Below are positions 25,732-33,570 of a DNA stretch of 46,356 nt, one piece after another (the first letter of the stretch is position 1; every line of letters starts with the position of its first letter). The notes below the pieces were generated by a model, which had not been told where the DNA came from, did not search any database, and saw only the letters and a list, made by a program, of their open reading frames with translations. Both the position numbers and the translations under genes were made by a program. This DNA comes from DTU078 sp002397345 (lineage in GTDB: Bacteria; Bacillota; Clostridia; Oscillospirales; CAG-272): positions 1 to 46,356 of the forward strand of contig CALLYE010000092.1 of assembly GCA_937875545.1 (NCBI GenBank), read 5' to 3'.

Positions 25732-27285
25732 TTGAAGTTGTCAAGACTGCTGTTCGGTGTGGAGGTACGCGGGGCGTCGCTGGGCGGATTCGTACTGGAC
25801 CGCGATATTCCCGCCGTGTGCTCCGATTCGAGGAAGGTTACAAAAGACTGCCTGTTCATTTGTCTGCGCGGCATACACGACGACGGTCACGCCCACGCCG
25901 CGGCGGCGCTGGAACGCGGCGCAGCTATGCTGATCTGCGAGAGAGGGCGCGAGGTTATACTGCCAAACGGCTCGCCGTATGTGCTGGTGGACGACACGCG
26001 CTCGGCATGCGCAAAGATATGGAACAACTTCTGCGGCGACCCCGCGTCGCGCCTTTGCGTCACGGCGATAACAGGCACGAACGGCAAGACGACGACCGCC
26101 TGCCTGCTGCAAAGGATTTATCAGACCGCAGGCGACACATTCGCGGAATGGGACGACGCGGAGCCGGCAAACCGCTTTTCCGACACAAGAATGATAGGCA
26201 CATTGACGGGCACGCTGACTACCCCTGATCCCGATGAGCTATATCCGCTGCTTGCGGATCTTGCGTCGGACGGCTGCGACAATGTGGTTATAGAAGCGTC
26301 GTCACACGCGCTGGCGCTGGGTAAACTCGACGCGCTGATGCCCGAGTACGCGGTGTTCACCAATCTCAGCACCGAGCATCTGGATTTTCACGGTACGATG
26401 GACAATTATTTCGCGGCAAAGGCAAAACTGTTCCGCATGGCGCGGCTGGGCATCGCAAACGCCGACGACGCATATTTCCCCCGACTGTTGTCGGAAGCCG
26501 CGTGTCCGATAAAAAGCTATTCAATGTACGGCGCCGACGCCGATTACAGAGCGGTCGATATAAAATCGCGCGGTACATACGGCTCGGACTACACGCTGGT
26601 CACACCGGAAAGCGGGACTGCACGCGAAATCGCACGCGAAATCGCACGCGAGATCGCGATTCATACCCCTCTGTGCGGCGCGTTCAATGTCGCAAACACG
26701 CTCGCGGCGGCGGCGACAGCGCTCGAGGCGGGCATCCCGGGCGAAATTGTGGCGGCGGGCATCGCGTCGTTTGACGCTGTGAAAGGTCGGTTCGAGCAGG
26801 TAAACGCAACGCGCGGGCTGGGTTTCGACGTTTTTATCGACTTTGCGCACACACCCGACGCGCTGACTAATATTTTAAAGACGGCGCGCGCTGTCGTGAA
26901 ACCCGGCGGACGGCTGACCGTGCTGTTCGGGTGCGGGGGCGACCGCGATCCGTTCAAGCGCCCGGTGATGGGCAAAATAGCGTCGTCGCTCGCCGATTTT
27001 ACGGTGATTACCTCTGATAACAGCCGCTCGGAGCAGCCATCCGCGATAATATCGCAGATATTAAAGGGCTTCGACCGCGAACGCCCGCATACAGTGATCG
27101 AAAACCGCCGCGATGCGATTTTTTACGCGCTGGAGAATGCCCGCGAGGGCGATCTGATCCTGCTGGCGGGCAAGGGACACGAAAATTACGAGCTGACCGC
27201 GTCGGGCAAGCGCCATTTCGACGAGCGCGAAATCGTCGCCGAATGGGTGAACGGGCGCGGCGCGGGGGACGGCGACGCCCCGTAA
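25732..27285 (+). CDS. murE: UDP-MurNAc-L-Ala-D-Glu:diamino-acid ligase
   Basis: Adds the third residue of the peptidoglycan stem peptide. The 517-aa Mur ligase has an N-terminal uridine-binding domain (SDSRKVTKDCLFICLRG), the P-loop ITGTNGKTTTA (about 112-122), and the central HLDFHGTMDNYFAAKAKLF block. DNSR (429-432) stands where meso-diaminopimelate-specific enzymes have DNPR, so meso-DAP is the likely substrate. Start is TTG with GGGAG 8 bases upstream. A 12-base tandem repeat inside the gene encodes REIAREIAREIA. murF follows 41 bases later. Confidence 0.95.
   Translation: MKLSRLLFGVEVRGASLGGFVLDRDIPAVCSDSRKVTKDCLFICLRGIHDDGHAHAAAALERGAAMLICERGREVILPNGSPYVLVDDTRSACAKIWNNFCGDPASRLCVTAITGTNGKTTTACLLQRIYQTAGDTFAEWDDAEPANRFSDTRMIGTLTGTLTTPDPDELYPLLADLASDGCDNVVIEASSHALALGKLDALMPEYAVFTNLSTEHLDFHGTMDNYFAAKAKLFRMARLGIANADDAYFPRLLSEAACPIKSYSMYGADADYRAVDIKSRGTYGSDYTLVTPESGTAREIAREIAREIAIHTPLCGAFNVANTLAAAATALEAGIPGEIVAAGIASFDAVKGRFEQVNATRGLGFDVFIDFAHTPDALTNILKTARAVVKPGGRLTVLFGCGGDRDPFKRPVMGKIASSLADFTVITSDNSRSEQPSAIISQILKGFDRERPHTVIENRRDAIFYALENAREGDLILLAGKGHENYELTASGKRHFDEREIVAEWVNGRGAGDGDAP
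26620..26655 (+). repeat. murE: In-frame 12-bp tandem repeat in murE
   Basis: Three copies of GCACGCGAAATC (the last with one change) encode repeated REIA. It lies in a variable loop between the P-loop domain strands and could change in length without frameshift. Confidence 0.8.
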
Positions 27286-27326
27286 AACGATAAAATTCGG
27301 TAATTTCGGGAGAATATAAATATCTG

Positions 27327-28745
27327 ATGAAACTCATCTTAGGTGAAACAAAACCGTTTGTCATAGATACCGCCGTATTGGGCGCGTCAGCGCGGGGCGG
27401 CGAGGTCGTGCGTGTATGCGGCGTGACAACCGATTCGCGCAAGGTTAAGCCGGGCGATTTGTTCGTCGCGCTGCGCGGCGGGCGCTTCGACGGCAACGAT
27501 TATACGGCGGCGGCGCTGGAAGCCGGCGCGGCGGCGGTGTTGTGCGAGCGCGCGCCTGAAGACACGCGCGGCAATATCATTTTAGTCGACGACACACTGC
27601 GCGCGCTGGGGCGGCTTGCGAACGCCTACCGGCGGCATGTTGAGCCGCGTCATGTCGTCGCGGTGACGGGCAGCGTGGGCAAAACGACGACGAAGCAGCT
27701 TATCTATTCCATACTTTCCGAAAAGTACAACGCGCATAAAACCGAAGGCAACCTCAACAACCAGATCGGGCTGCCGCTGTCGGTGCTGGATATGCAGCCC
27801 TGCTGCGAAGCGGCGGTTTTCGAGCTGGGCATGAGCGCGCGGGGCGAGATAGCGGCGCTGTCAAAGATTGCGGAGCCCGACATCGCGGTGATTACAACCA
27901 TTGGTACCTCGCACATCGAGCATCTCGGTTCGCGCGAAAATATCCGCGACGCGAAACTGGAGATCCGCGAGGGGCTGCGTCCTGGCGGGACGCTGATATT
28001 GAACGGCGACGAGCCGCTGCTCGGCGGTATCTATAGCGCGGTTTATGTATCGCGCGCTGATGCCGGCGCGGATTATTATTATCAGGTAACCTCGCAGGAC
28101 GCGGGCGGCGTGACGTTTGACGTTTCTTACAACGGTAAAACCGCGCGCGGACTGTATGTCCCCTCTCCCGGCGATCACATTGCGCTCGACGGCGCGCTTG
28201 CCTTCGCGGCGGGCATCGCGGCGGGCGCGGATGAGGACTGCATAGCGCGCGGGTTGGCGAAATACACGCCGACAGGGATGCGTCAGCACATAGACGAGTG
28301 GAACGGCATTAAAATAATCGCCGATTGCTATAACGCTTCACCGGAGTCGATGAAGGCGTCGCTGGCGGTGTTAACAGCCAACGCTGTTTTAACCGCCAAC
28401 GCCGCGCCGGACGGCGGACGCGCTGTTGCGGTGCTGGGCGATATGCTCGAGCTGGGCGTGCAGTCGCCCGCGCTCCACCGCGAGGTGGGAGAGGAAGCCG
28501 CGCGGCTGGGGGTCGATTTGCTGTTCACCTTCGGCGAGGGCGCTCTTGAAATCGCGGCGGGCGCCGAGTCGGCGGGTATGGACAGCGACTGTATTTATAA
28601 AATCTCCGACACCGGCGATTCTGCGGCTGCGGCGGCTGCGGCGGCGCTGCGGAACGAGTTAAAGCCGGGCGATACGGTGCTGTTCAAAGCGAGCCGCGGC
28701 ACGGCGATAGAGCGCGTAATGTATAAATTGACAATTGACATTTGA
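27327..28745 (+). CDS. murF: UDP-MurNAc-tripeptide--D-Ala-D-Ala ligase
   Basis: Adds D-Ala-D-Ala to complete the stem pentapeptide. The 472-aa protein has the MurF layout: VTTDSRKVKPGDLFVALRG, the P-loop AVTGSVGKTTTK (about 112-122), KTEGNLNNQIGLPLSVL, and IIADCYNASPESMKASL. An 18-base duplication at 28368-28403 gives VLTANA-VLTANA. The last codons and the stop lie inside an ATTGACA repeat array, so the C-terminus (KLTIDI) is supplied by the repeat. Confidence 0.96.
   Translation: MKLILGETKPFVIDTAVLGASARGGEVVRVCGVTTDSRKVKPGDLFVALRGGRFDGNDYTAAALEAGAAAVLCERAPEDTRGNIILVDDTLRALGRLANAYRRHVEPRHVVAVTGSVGKTTTKQLIYSILSEKYNAHKTEGNLNNQIGLPLSVLDMQPCCEAAVFELGMSARGEIAALSKIAEPDIAVITTIGTSHIEHLGSRENIRDAKLEIREGLRPGGTLILNGDEPLLGGIYSAVYVSRADAGADYYYQVTSQDAGGVTFDVSYNGKTARGLYVPSPGDHIALDGALAFAAGIAAGADEDCIARGLAKYTPTGMRQHIDEWNGIKIIADCYNASPESMKASLAVLTANAVLTANAAPDGGRAVAVLGDMLELGVQSPALHREVGEEAARLGVDLLFTFGEGALEIAAGAESAGMDSDCIYKISDTGDSAAAAAAAALRNELKPGDTVLFKASRGTAIERVMYKLTIDI
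28368..28403 (+). repeat. murF: In-frame 18-bp duplication in murF
   Basis: Two diverged copies (GTGTTAACAGCCAACGCT and GTTTTAACCGCCAACGCC) encode VLTANA twice. Confidence 0.7.
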
Positions 28746-28747
28746 CA
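28727..28747. repeat. Three 7-bp repeats across the murF stop codon
   Basis: ATTGACA, ATTGACA, TTTGACA. The murF stop TGA (28743-28745) is within the third unit. Followed by TTGCGGGGCG, similar to the ATGCGGG after the array at 25432. Confidence 0.85.
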
Positions 28748-28811
28748 TTGCGGGGCGCATGCGCGCCGTTATCTTGACAGTTATTAAAAATATTACAGGT
28801 AGACATTATTT

Positions 28812-29795
28812 ATGGAAATTGTCATCTTCGTTGTGAGCATCATATTAAACTTCACGCTGACCGCGTTGATTCTGCGGTTCCTGATACCGGCGCTGAAAAG
28901 TTTAAAAATGGGTCAAAAGATACTTGATATCGGTCCGCGCTGGCATAAATCAAAAGAAGGCACGCCGACAATGGGCGGGCTGTCCTTCATCGCCGCGTGC
29001 GTGCTGACCACCGCGGTCACCGTGACATTCATGGCGCTGCGCGATGGTCCGGAGAGCTGCACGGCGCTGCTGCTCACGCTGGCGATGGCATTAGCGAACG
29101 GCGCGATCGGCGTGTTCGACGATATGGTAAAGTTTTCGCGCAAGCGCAACGAGGGTCTGCGCGCAAGCCATAAATATATGCTCCAGCTCCTCGTGGCGGG
29201 GCTGTACCTGTTTTACATGCAGATGACGGGCAACCTGTCCACCGAACTGTACATACCGTTTGTCGGTATGACCTTCGACCTTGGTATATGGTATTATGTG
29301 ATAGCGCTGCTGGTTTTGACCGGCATTGTCAACAGCGTGAACCTCGCCGACGGCGTCGACGGACTGGTCGCGTCGGAAACTACTGTGGTTGGCATATTCT
29401 TCGCGTCGGCGGCGTTTTATATGGGCAATTTCCACGCGGCGTTCGTCGCGGCGCTTGTGATAGGCGCGTGTCTGGGCTTTTTAACATACAATTTCCCGCC
29501 CGCAAGGGTGTTCATGGGCGACACCGGTTCGCTGTTTTTGGGCGGAATGGTCTCCGGGCTGGCGTTTATGCTGAATAATCCGCTGATTATACTCCTCGCC
29601 GGCATTATGTATGTGGTTGAAAGCGCGTCGGTGATAATTCAGGTCACCAGCTTCAAGCTCACGGGCAAGCGCGTGTTCAAAATGTCGCCCATCCACCACC
29701 ATTTCGAGATGTGCGGCTGGAGCGAATTAAAAATAGACGGCGTATTTACGCTGATAACGGCGCTGGCCTGCACAGCCGCCTGGTTTGGGCTGTAA
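28812..29795 (+). CDS. mraY: Phospho-N-acetylmuramoyl-pentapeptide transferase
   Basis: Integral membrane enzyme that makes lipid I from UDP-MurNAc-pentapeptide and undecaprenyl phosphate. The 327-aa protein has about ten membrane helices, the KEGTPTMGGL motif, the catalytic Asp region NLADGVDGL, and FMGDTGSLFLGG, ending with the HHHFEMCGW signature. In most clusters of this type murD would follow; here ftsW follows after 74 bases. Confidence 0.97.
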   Translation: MEIVIFVVSIILNFTLTALILRFLIPALKSLKMGQKILDIGPRWHKSKEGTPTMGGLSFIAACVLTTAVTVTFMALRDGPESCTALLLTLAMALANGAIGVFDDMVKFSRKRNEGLRASHKYMLQLLVAGLYLFYMQMTGNLSTELYIPFVGMTFDLGIWYYVIALLVLTGIVNSVNLADGVDGLVASETTVVGIFFASAAFYMGNFHAAFVAALVIGACLGFLTYNFPPARVFMGDTGSLFLGGMVSGLAFMLNNPLIILLAGIMYVVESASVIIQVTSFKLTGKRVFKMSPIHHHFEMCGWSELKIDGVFTLITALACTAAWFGL

Positions 29796-29869
29796 GGGTC
29801 AAGCGTCCGATATGCGACAAATCGCAGGGGAGGTGAACAGCTATTAATACCAACAAACGGCAGGAAAAT

Positions 29870-31213
29870 ATGCGGCGAGATATGGATACGCAGCGGCATA
29901 TAAATAAGCAGGGACAGCACAGAACGCCCGGCGTCGCACCGCGCCGTATCATTGCCAATCGCGGCGAGGAAGCAAAAAAATTCAACAGCGCGCCGGTTAA
30001 ACCCGCTAACCACGCCGCCGCCGCCAACAATGCGCCAGCCGCGCAAAACCGCGTTTCCGCGGGTCTGATTAAACCGGAGGACATCATCCGTATCCGCGGC
30101 GGGGTCGACAGGCCGATGCTGCTTATCATCATACTTCTTATCAGCTTCGGGACGGTGATGGTGTTCAGCTCCAGCTTTCCGTTCGCGCTGTCTAAATACG
30201 GCGACAGTTATTATTTTATTAAAAAGCAGCTTTTATTTATTGCTGTCGGCTCGATAGGCATGATGGCGGCGATCATGTTTGATTATCGCTGGATAAAAAA
30301 AGTCACGACTTATGTTTATGTGGCGGCGCTTATATTGCTTGTGGCGGTGCTTGTCACCAGTATGGGCTCCAGCTCCGGCGAAGCGAAGCGCTGGATTGAA
30401 TTCGGTTCGATACGATTCCAGCCCTCGGAATTCATGAAATTGGCGCTGGTTTTGATGATAGCGAAATATATGTCCAACCATACGGATGAGATAACCGATT
30501 ACAGCAACTTCTGGCGTTCGTCATGGCACGGTTTTTTCGTTCCGTTCGGGTTTACCGCGCTTGCCTGTCTGCTTGTCGGGCTTGAAAAACACTTTTCCGG
30601 CACAATCATCATGTTCCTCATCGGCATGGTGGTGATTTTCGCGGGCGGCTCGCGCAAATTCTGGTTTTTGATCGGCGGCGGCGGGGCGGCGGCTGTAATT
30701 GTTCCGGCGATGCTTTTTATTGATTACGCCAAACTGCGTATCGACACCTGGCTGCACCCTGAAAATTACGCTACTGACAATGAAATTTGGCAGACCCTGC
30801 AGGGGCTGTACGCGGTCGGATCGGGAGGCTGGTTCGGCGTGGGTTTGGGTTACAGCAGGCAAAAACATATGTTCGTATCGCAGCCGCAGAACGACTTTAT
30901 CTTCTCGATAATATGCGAAGAACTGGGTTTCGTCGGCGCGCTGGCGGTAATAGTTCTGTTTACAATGTTTGTATGGCGCGGCGTCGTCATTGCGCTGAAA
31001 GCGCCCGATACATTCTCCTCGCTTGTCGTAATCGGCATAATCAGTCAGGTCGCCATTCAGGCGATCCTGAACATGATGGTGGTAACAAACATAATCCCCA
31101 ATACCGGAATCAGCCTGCCGTTCTTCAGCTACGGCGGCACGTCGCTCGCCATGCTGATGGGTGAAATGGGTATCGTTCTGTGTATATCGCGATATTCATA
31201 TCAAGAGAAATAG
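29870..31213 (+). CDS. ftsW: Lipid II polymerase FtsW/SpoVE (SEDS family)
   Basis: A SEDS-family peptidoglycan glycosyltransferase that works with the class B PBP encoded upstream. The 447-aa form has a basic, Ala/Asn-rich cytoplasmic tail of about 75 residues, then ten or so membrane helices. Family motifs are visible: SIRFQPSEFMKLALVL, FSIICEELGFVGA and ISLPFFSYGGTSL. The ATG at 29870 has only AGGA. A near-perfect ribosome site (AGGGGAGGTGA) lies further upstream, 8 bases before an in-frame ATT (29843), so translation may start there and add nine residues. Whether it serves division or the spore (SpoVE) cannot be told. Confidence 0.93.
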   Translation: MRRDMDTQRHINKQGQHRTPGVAPRRIIANRGEEAKKFNSAPVKPANHAAAANNAPAAQNRVSAGLIKPEDIIRIRGGVDRPMLLIIILLISFGTVMVFSSSFPFALSKYGDSYYFIKKQLLFIAVGSIGMMAAIMFDYRWIKKVTTYVYVAALILLVAVLVTSMGSSSGEAKRWIEFGSIRFQPSEFMKLALVLMIAKYMSNHTDEITDYSNFWRSSWHGFFVPFGFTALACLLVGLEKHFSGTIIMFLIGMVVIFAGGSRKFWFLIGGGGAAAVIVPAMLFIDYAKLRIDTWLHPENYATDNEIWQTLQGLYAVGSGGWFGVGLGYSRQKHMFVSQPQNDFIFSIICEELGFVGALAVIVLFTMFVWRGVVIALKAPDTFSSLVVIGIISQVAIQAILNMMVVTNIIPNTGISLPFFSYGGTSLAMLMGEMGIVLCISRYSYQEK

Positions 31214-31234
31214 GCGTAAAACATTTACGAACCT

Positions 31235-31298
31235 GTAGGGCGGGGGCTTGCCCCCGCCGCTTGGGCATTTAAACGGCGGGGGCAAGCCGCCGCCCTAC
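31235..31298. repeat. 25-bp inverted repeat, GTAGGG type
   Basis: Arms 31235-31259 and 31274-31298 pair with one mismatch around a 14-base loop. The ends read GTAGGG and CCCTAC. Shares its head with the tandem units at 8453. Lies between ftsW and murG and could act as a hairpin in the operon mRNA. Confidence 0.8.
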
Positions 31299-31334
31299 GA
31301 GATATAACGTTAATATCAGTCAGGACATAATTTT

Positions 31335-32450
31335 ATGAGAATAATTTTTTCCGGCGGCGGTACGAGCGGGCATGTCAATCCCGCGATCGCTATCGCCGAC
31401 GCGGTCAAGCGCGCCGAGCCCGATTCGGAGATATTGTTCGTCGGCACCGGACGCGGCATCGAAAACAAGCTCGTCCCGGCGGCGGGCTACAGGCTGGAGC
31501 ATGTCGAAATCCAGGGACTGCGCCGCAGCCTGTCGCTGTCCAATATAAAGACACTTTGGCTTGCCCTCACCTCGCCGGGCAAGGCAAAGAAGCTGATCCG
31601 CGCGTTTAAGCCCGACATCGCGGTCGGCACGGGCGGCTTTGTCTGCTGGCCGGTCATCAAAGCGGCGGCGGGCATGGGCATACCCACGGCACTGCACGAG
31701 TCAAACGCCCTGCCCGGCGTGGCGGTAAAAATGCTGGAGGGTTACGCCGACGCGATATTCACCAACTTCGAGGAATCGGTAAAGCATCTGCGCCATCCCG
31801 AAAAGGTAATACGTGTGGGCAACCCGCTGCGCGGCGACTTTTCGTCGTATGATTACAGCACGGCGCGCGATAAATTGGGTATCACGGGCAAATATCGCAC
31901 GTTCATCCTGTCCTGCGGCGGCAGCATGGGTGCGGAGCGCATAAACGACGAGGTGCTCTGCTTCATGCGCGATTATGTGGCGTCCCACCGCGACGTGCTG
32001 CATATCCACGCCTCCGGCGCGCTCGAATATCAAGCCGCGAAAGCGAAATTCGCCGAATACGGCTTGGAGGGCGTTCCAAACGTACAGCTTGTGGAATATA
32101 TATACGACATGCCATTGAAAATGGCGGCGGCGGATCTTGTGATAAACCGCGCGGGCGCGGTGACAATCTCAGAGCTTGCGCTTTTGGGCAAGCCCGCGCT
32201 TATCATCCCCTCGCCCAACGTGACCGACAACCACCAATATAAAAACGCGAAGGTGCTTGCCGACGCGGGCGCGGCTGTAATGCTGCAGGAAAGCGAGTTG
32301 GCGCCCGGCGTTTTTTGCTCCGCGGTCGAGTCAATTATAAACGACAGGGCTAAAATGCGCGCCATGCAGGCTAACTTTAACAAGTTCGCCATAAAAAACG
32401 TCGATATAAAGATATATGATGAGTTAAAAAAACTTGTAAAATCAAAATAA
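31335..32450 (+). CDS. murG: Lipid II synthase (UDP-GlcNAc transferase)
   Basis: Adds GlcNAc to lipid I on the inner membrane face to give lipid II. The 371-aa GT28 enzyme has the N-terminal glycine-rich loop IIFSGGGTSGHVNPAIA, IAVGTGGFVCWPV, HESNALPGVA, and the C-terminal donor site (LVINRAGAVTISELALLGKP, then DNHQYKNA). Transcription continues from ftsW across the inverted repeat. Confidence 0.97.
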   Translation: MRIIFSGGGTSGHVNPAIAIADAVKRAEPDSEILFVGTGRGIENKLVPAAGYRLEHVEIQGLRRSLSLSNIKTLWLALTSPGKAKKLIRAFKPDIAVGTGGFVCWPVIKAAAGMGIPTALHESNALPGVAVKMLEGYADAIFTNFEESVKHLRHPEKVIRVGNPLRGDFSSYDYSTARDKLGITGKYRTFILSCGGSMGAERINDEVLCFMRDYVASHRDVLHIHASGALEYQAAKAKFAEYGLEGVPNVQLVEYIYDMPLKMAAADLVINRAGAVTISELALLGKPALIIPSPNVTDNHQYKNAKVLADAGAAVMLQESELAPGVFCSAVESIINDRAKMRAMQANFNKFAIKNVDIKIYDELKKLVKSK

Positions 32451-32462
32451 CTATGTTATAAT
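32434..32462 (+). promoter_or_regulatory. Internal promoter for ftsQ-ftsZ
   Basis: TTGTAA (32434-32439), 17 bases, TATAAT (32457-32462), with TG one base before the -10. It overlaps the end of murG. A GC-rich palindrome (GCGGCTG-CTG-CAGCCGC) follows near 32497. Confidence 0.6.
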
Positions 32463-32540
32463 AATATGTATGATTATATTTGACGGTGCGCAGCGGCTGC
32501 TGCAGCCGCGGGCGTCGCGCCATACAGCAGATTATAACAA

Positions 32541-33368
32541 ATGACAAATGCGGAAATTATAAACCAGAATTCGTTTCTGCGTCTGAAAACTAAAAACGTC
32601 CGCAGAGCGGCCTTACGCCGTATTTTTTATATACTGATAACGGCGGTGCTGTGTACGCTGTTCGCGGTTATTTGCGCGGCTTTGTTTTTTAAAATTCAAA
32701 CGATAGAGGTCGCGGGCAACAGTATCTACGACTCGGACAAGCTAATCGCCATCTCGGGCATAAAAACCGGGCAGAATCTTTATTCTGTTTCGTCAAGTAA
32801 AGTAACTGCGAATATTAAAGGCGCCTGTACATATGTAAGTTCGGTAAAAGTCCGCCGCAGACTGCCCTCGACGCTCGTCATCGAGGTGCAGGAGGACACA
32901 GCGGCGTATTATATTAAGCTCGCGGGCGAATATTACACATTGTCGCCCGACCTGCGCGTGCTGGGTCGCTCGGACAGCGCGGACGAGCTGATAGCTTTAA
33001 ATCCCGGTATCAAATATATTGCCGTGCCGGAGCTGAGTTACTGCGTTGTCAGCGGGACGCTGAAATTCCGCAGGGGATTAAATTTCAAGTTCGCGCAGAA
33101 TCTGATGACCGATATAAGACTGTGGGATATGTACGACTCGGTCGATTATATAGATTTTTCCGACAAATTTTCCATTCAGATAATCTGCGGCGGCGGAAAG
33201 TACAAAATTATGCTCGGCGACAAAGAAAACATTCCGACTAAATTGAAGTTCGCCAAGGCGATAATCGATACGTCGCTTAAGGGCGATGAGGCGGCGCAAA
33301 TCAGTGTCGAATATACCGACAGCGCGGTAGTCACGCTGGAAAACGAGCTGTTTAAAATCGCGGATTAA
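32541..33368 (+). CDS. ftsQ: Cell division protein FtsQ/DivIB
   Basis: A bitopic divisome protein of 275 aa. A basic N-terminal tail precedes one membrane helix (about 28-50), then a POTRA domain (IQTIEVAGNSIYDSDKLIA) and a beta domain (VKVRRRLPSTLVIEVQEDTA). The ribosome site is poor. In this cluster it is directly followed by ftsZ; ftsA is absent. Confidence 0.9.
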   Translation: MTNAEIINQNSFLRLKTKNVRRAALRRIFYILITAVLCTLFAVICAALFFKIQTIEVAGNSIYDSDKLIAISGIKTGQNLYSVSSSKVTANIKGACTYVSSVKVRRRLPSTLVIEVQEDTAAYYIKLAGEYYTLSPDLRVLGRSDSADELIALNPGIKYIAVPELSYCVVSGTLKFRRGLNFKFAQNLMTDIRLWDMYDSVDYIDFSDKFSIQIICGGGKYKIMLGDKENIPTKLKFAKAIIDTSLKGDEAAQISVEYTDSAVVTLENELFKIAD

Positions 33369-33419
33369 ATAAAATAAGCTGAATTTCACATAAATATAAA
33401 AATATATTACAAAAAAGTA

Positions 33420-33448
33420 TTGCAAAATTCGTATAAAAATATTATCAT
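33420..33448 (+). promoter_or_regulatory. Possible ftsZ promoter
   Basis: TTGCAA (33420-33425), 17 bases, TATCAT (33443-33448) in the AT-rich ftsQ-ftsZ gap. Confidence 0.45.
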
Positions 33449-33570
33449 ATATATGACGCGTTTTTAATTTGAATGGTTTTATAAAAAAACAGCGCGCCAC
33501 AACAGTCGTATTATATAAAATAAAGATATTTTTATGATTTTTAAGAAACGATTTCAGGAGGATATATAAC

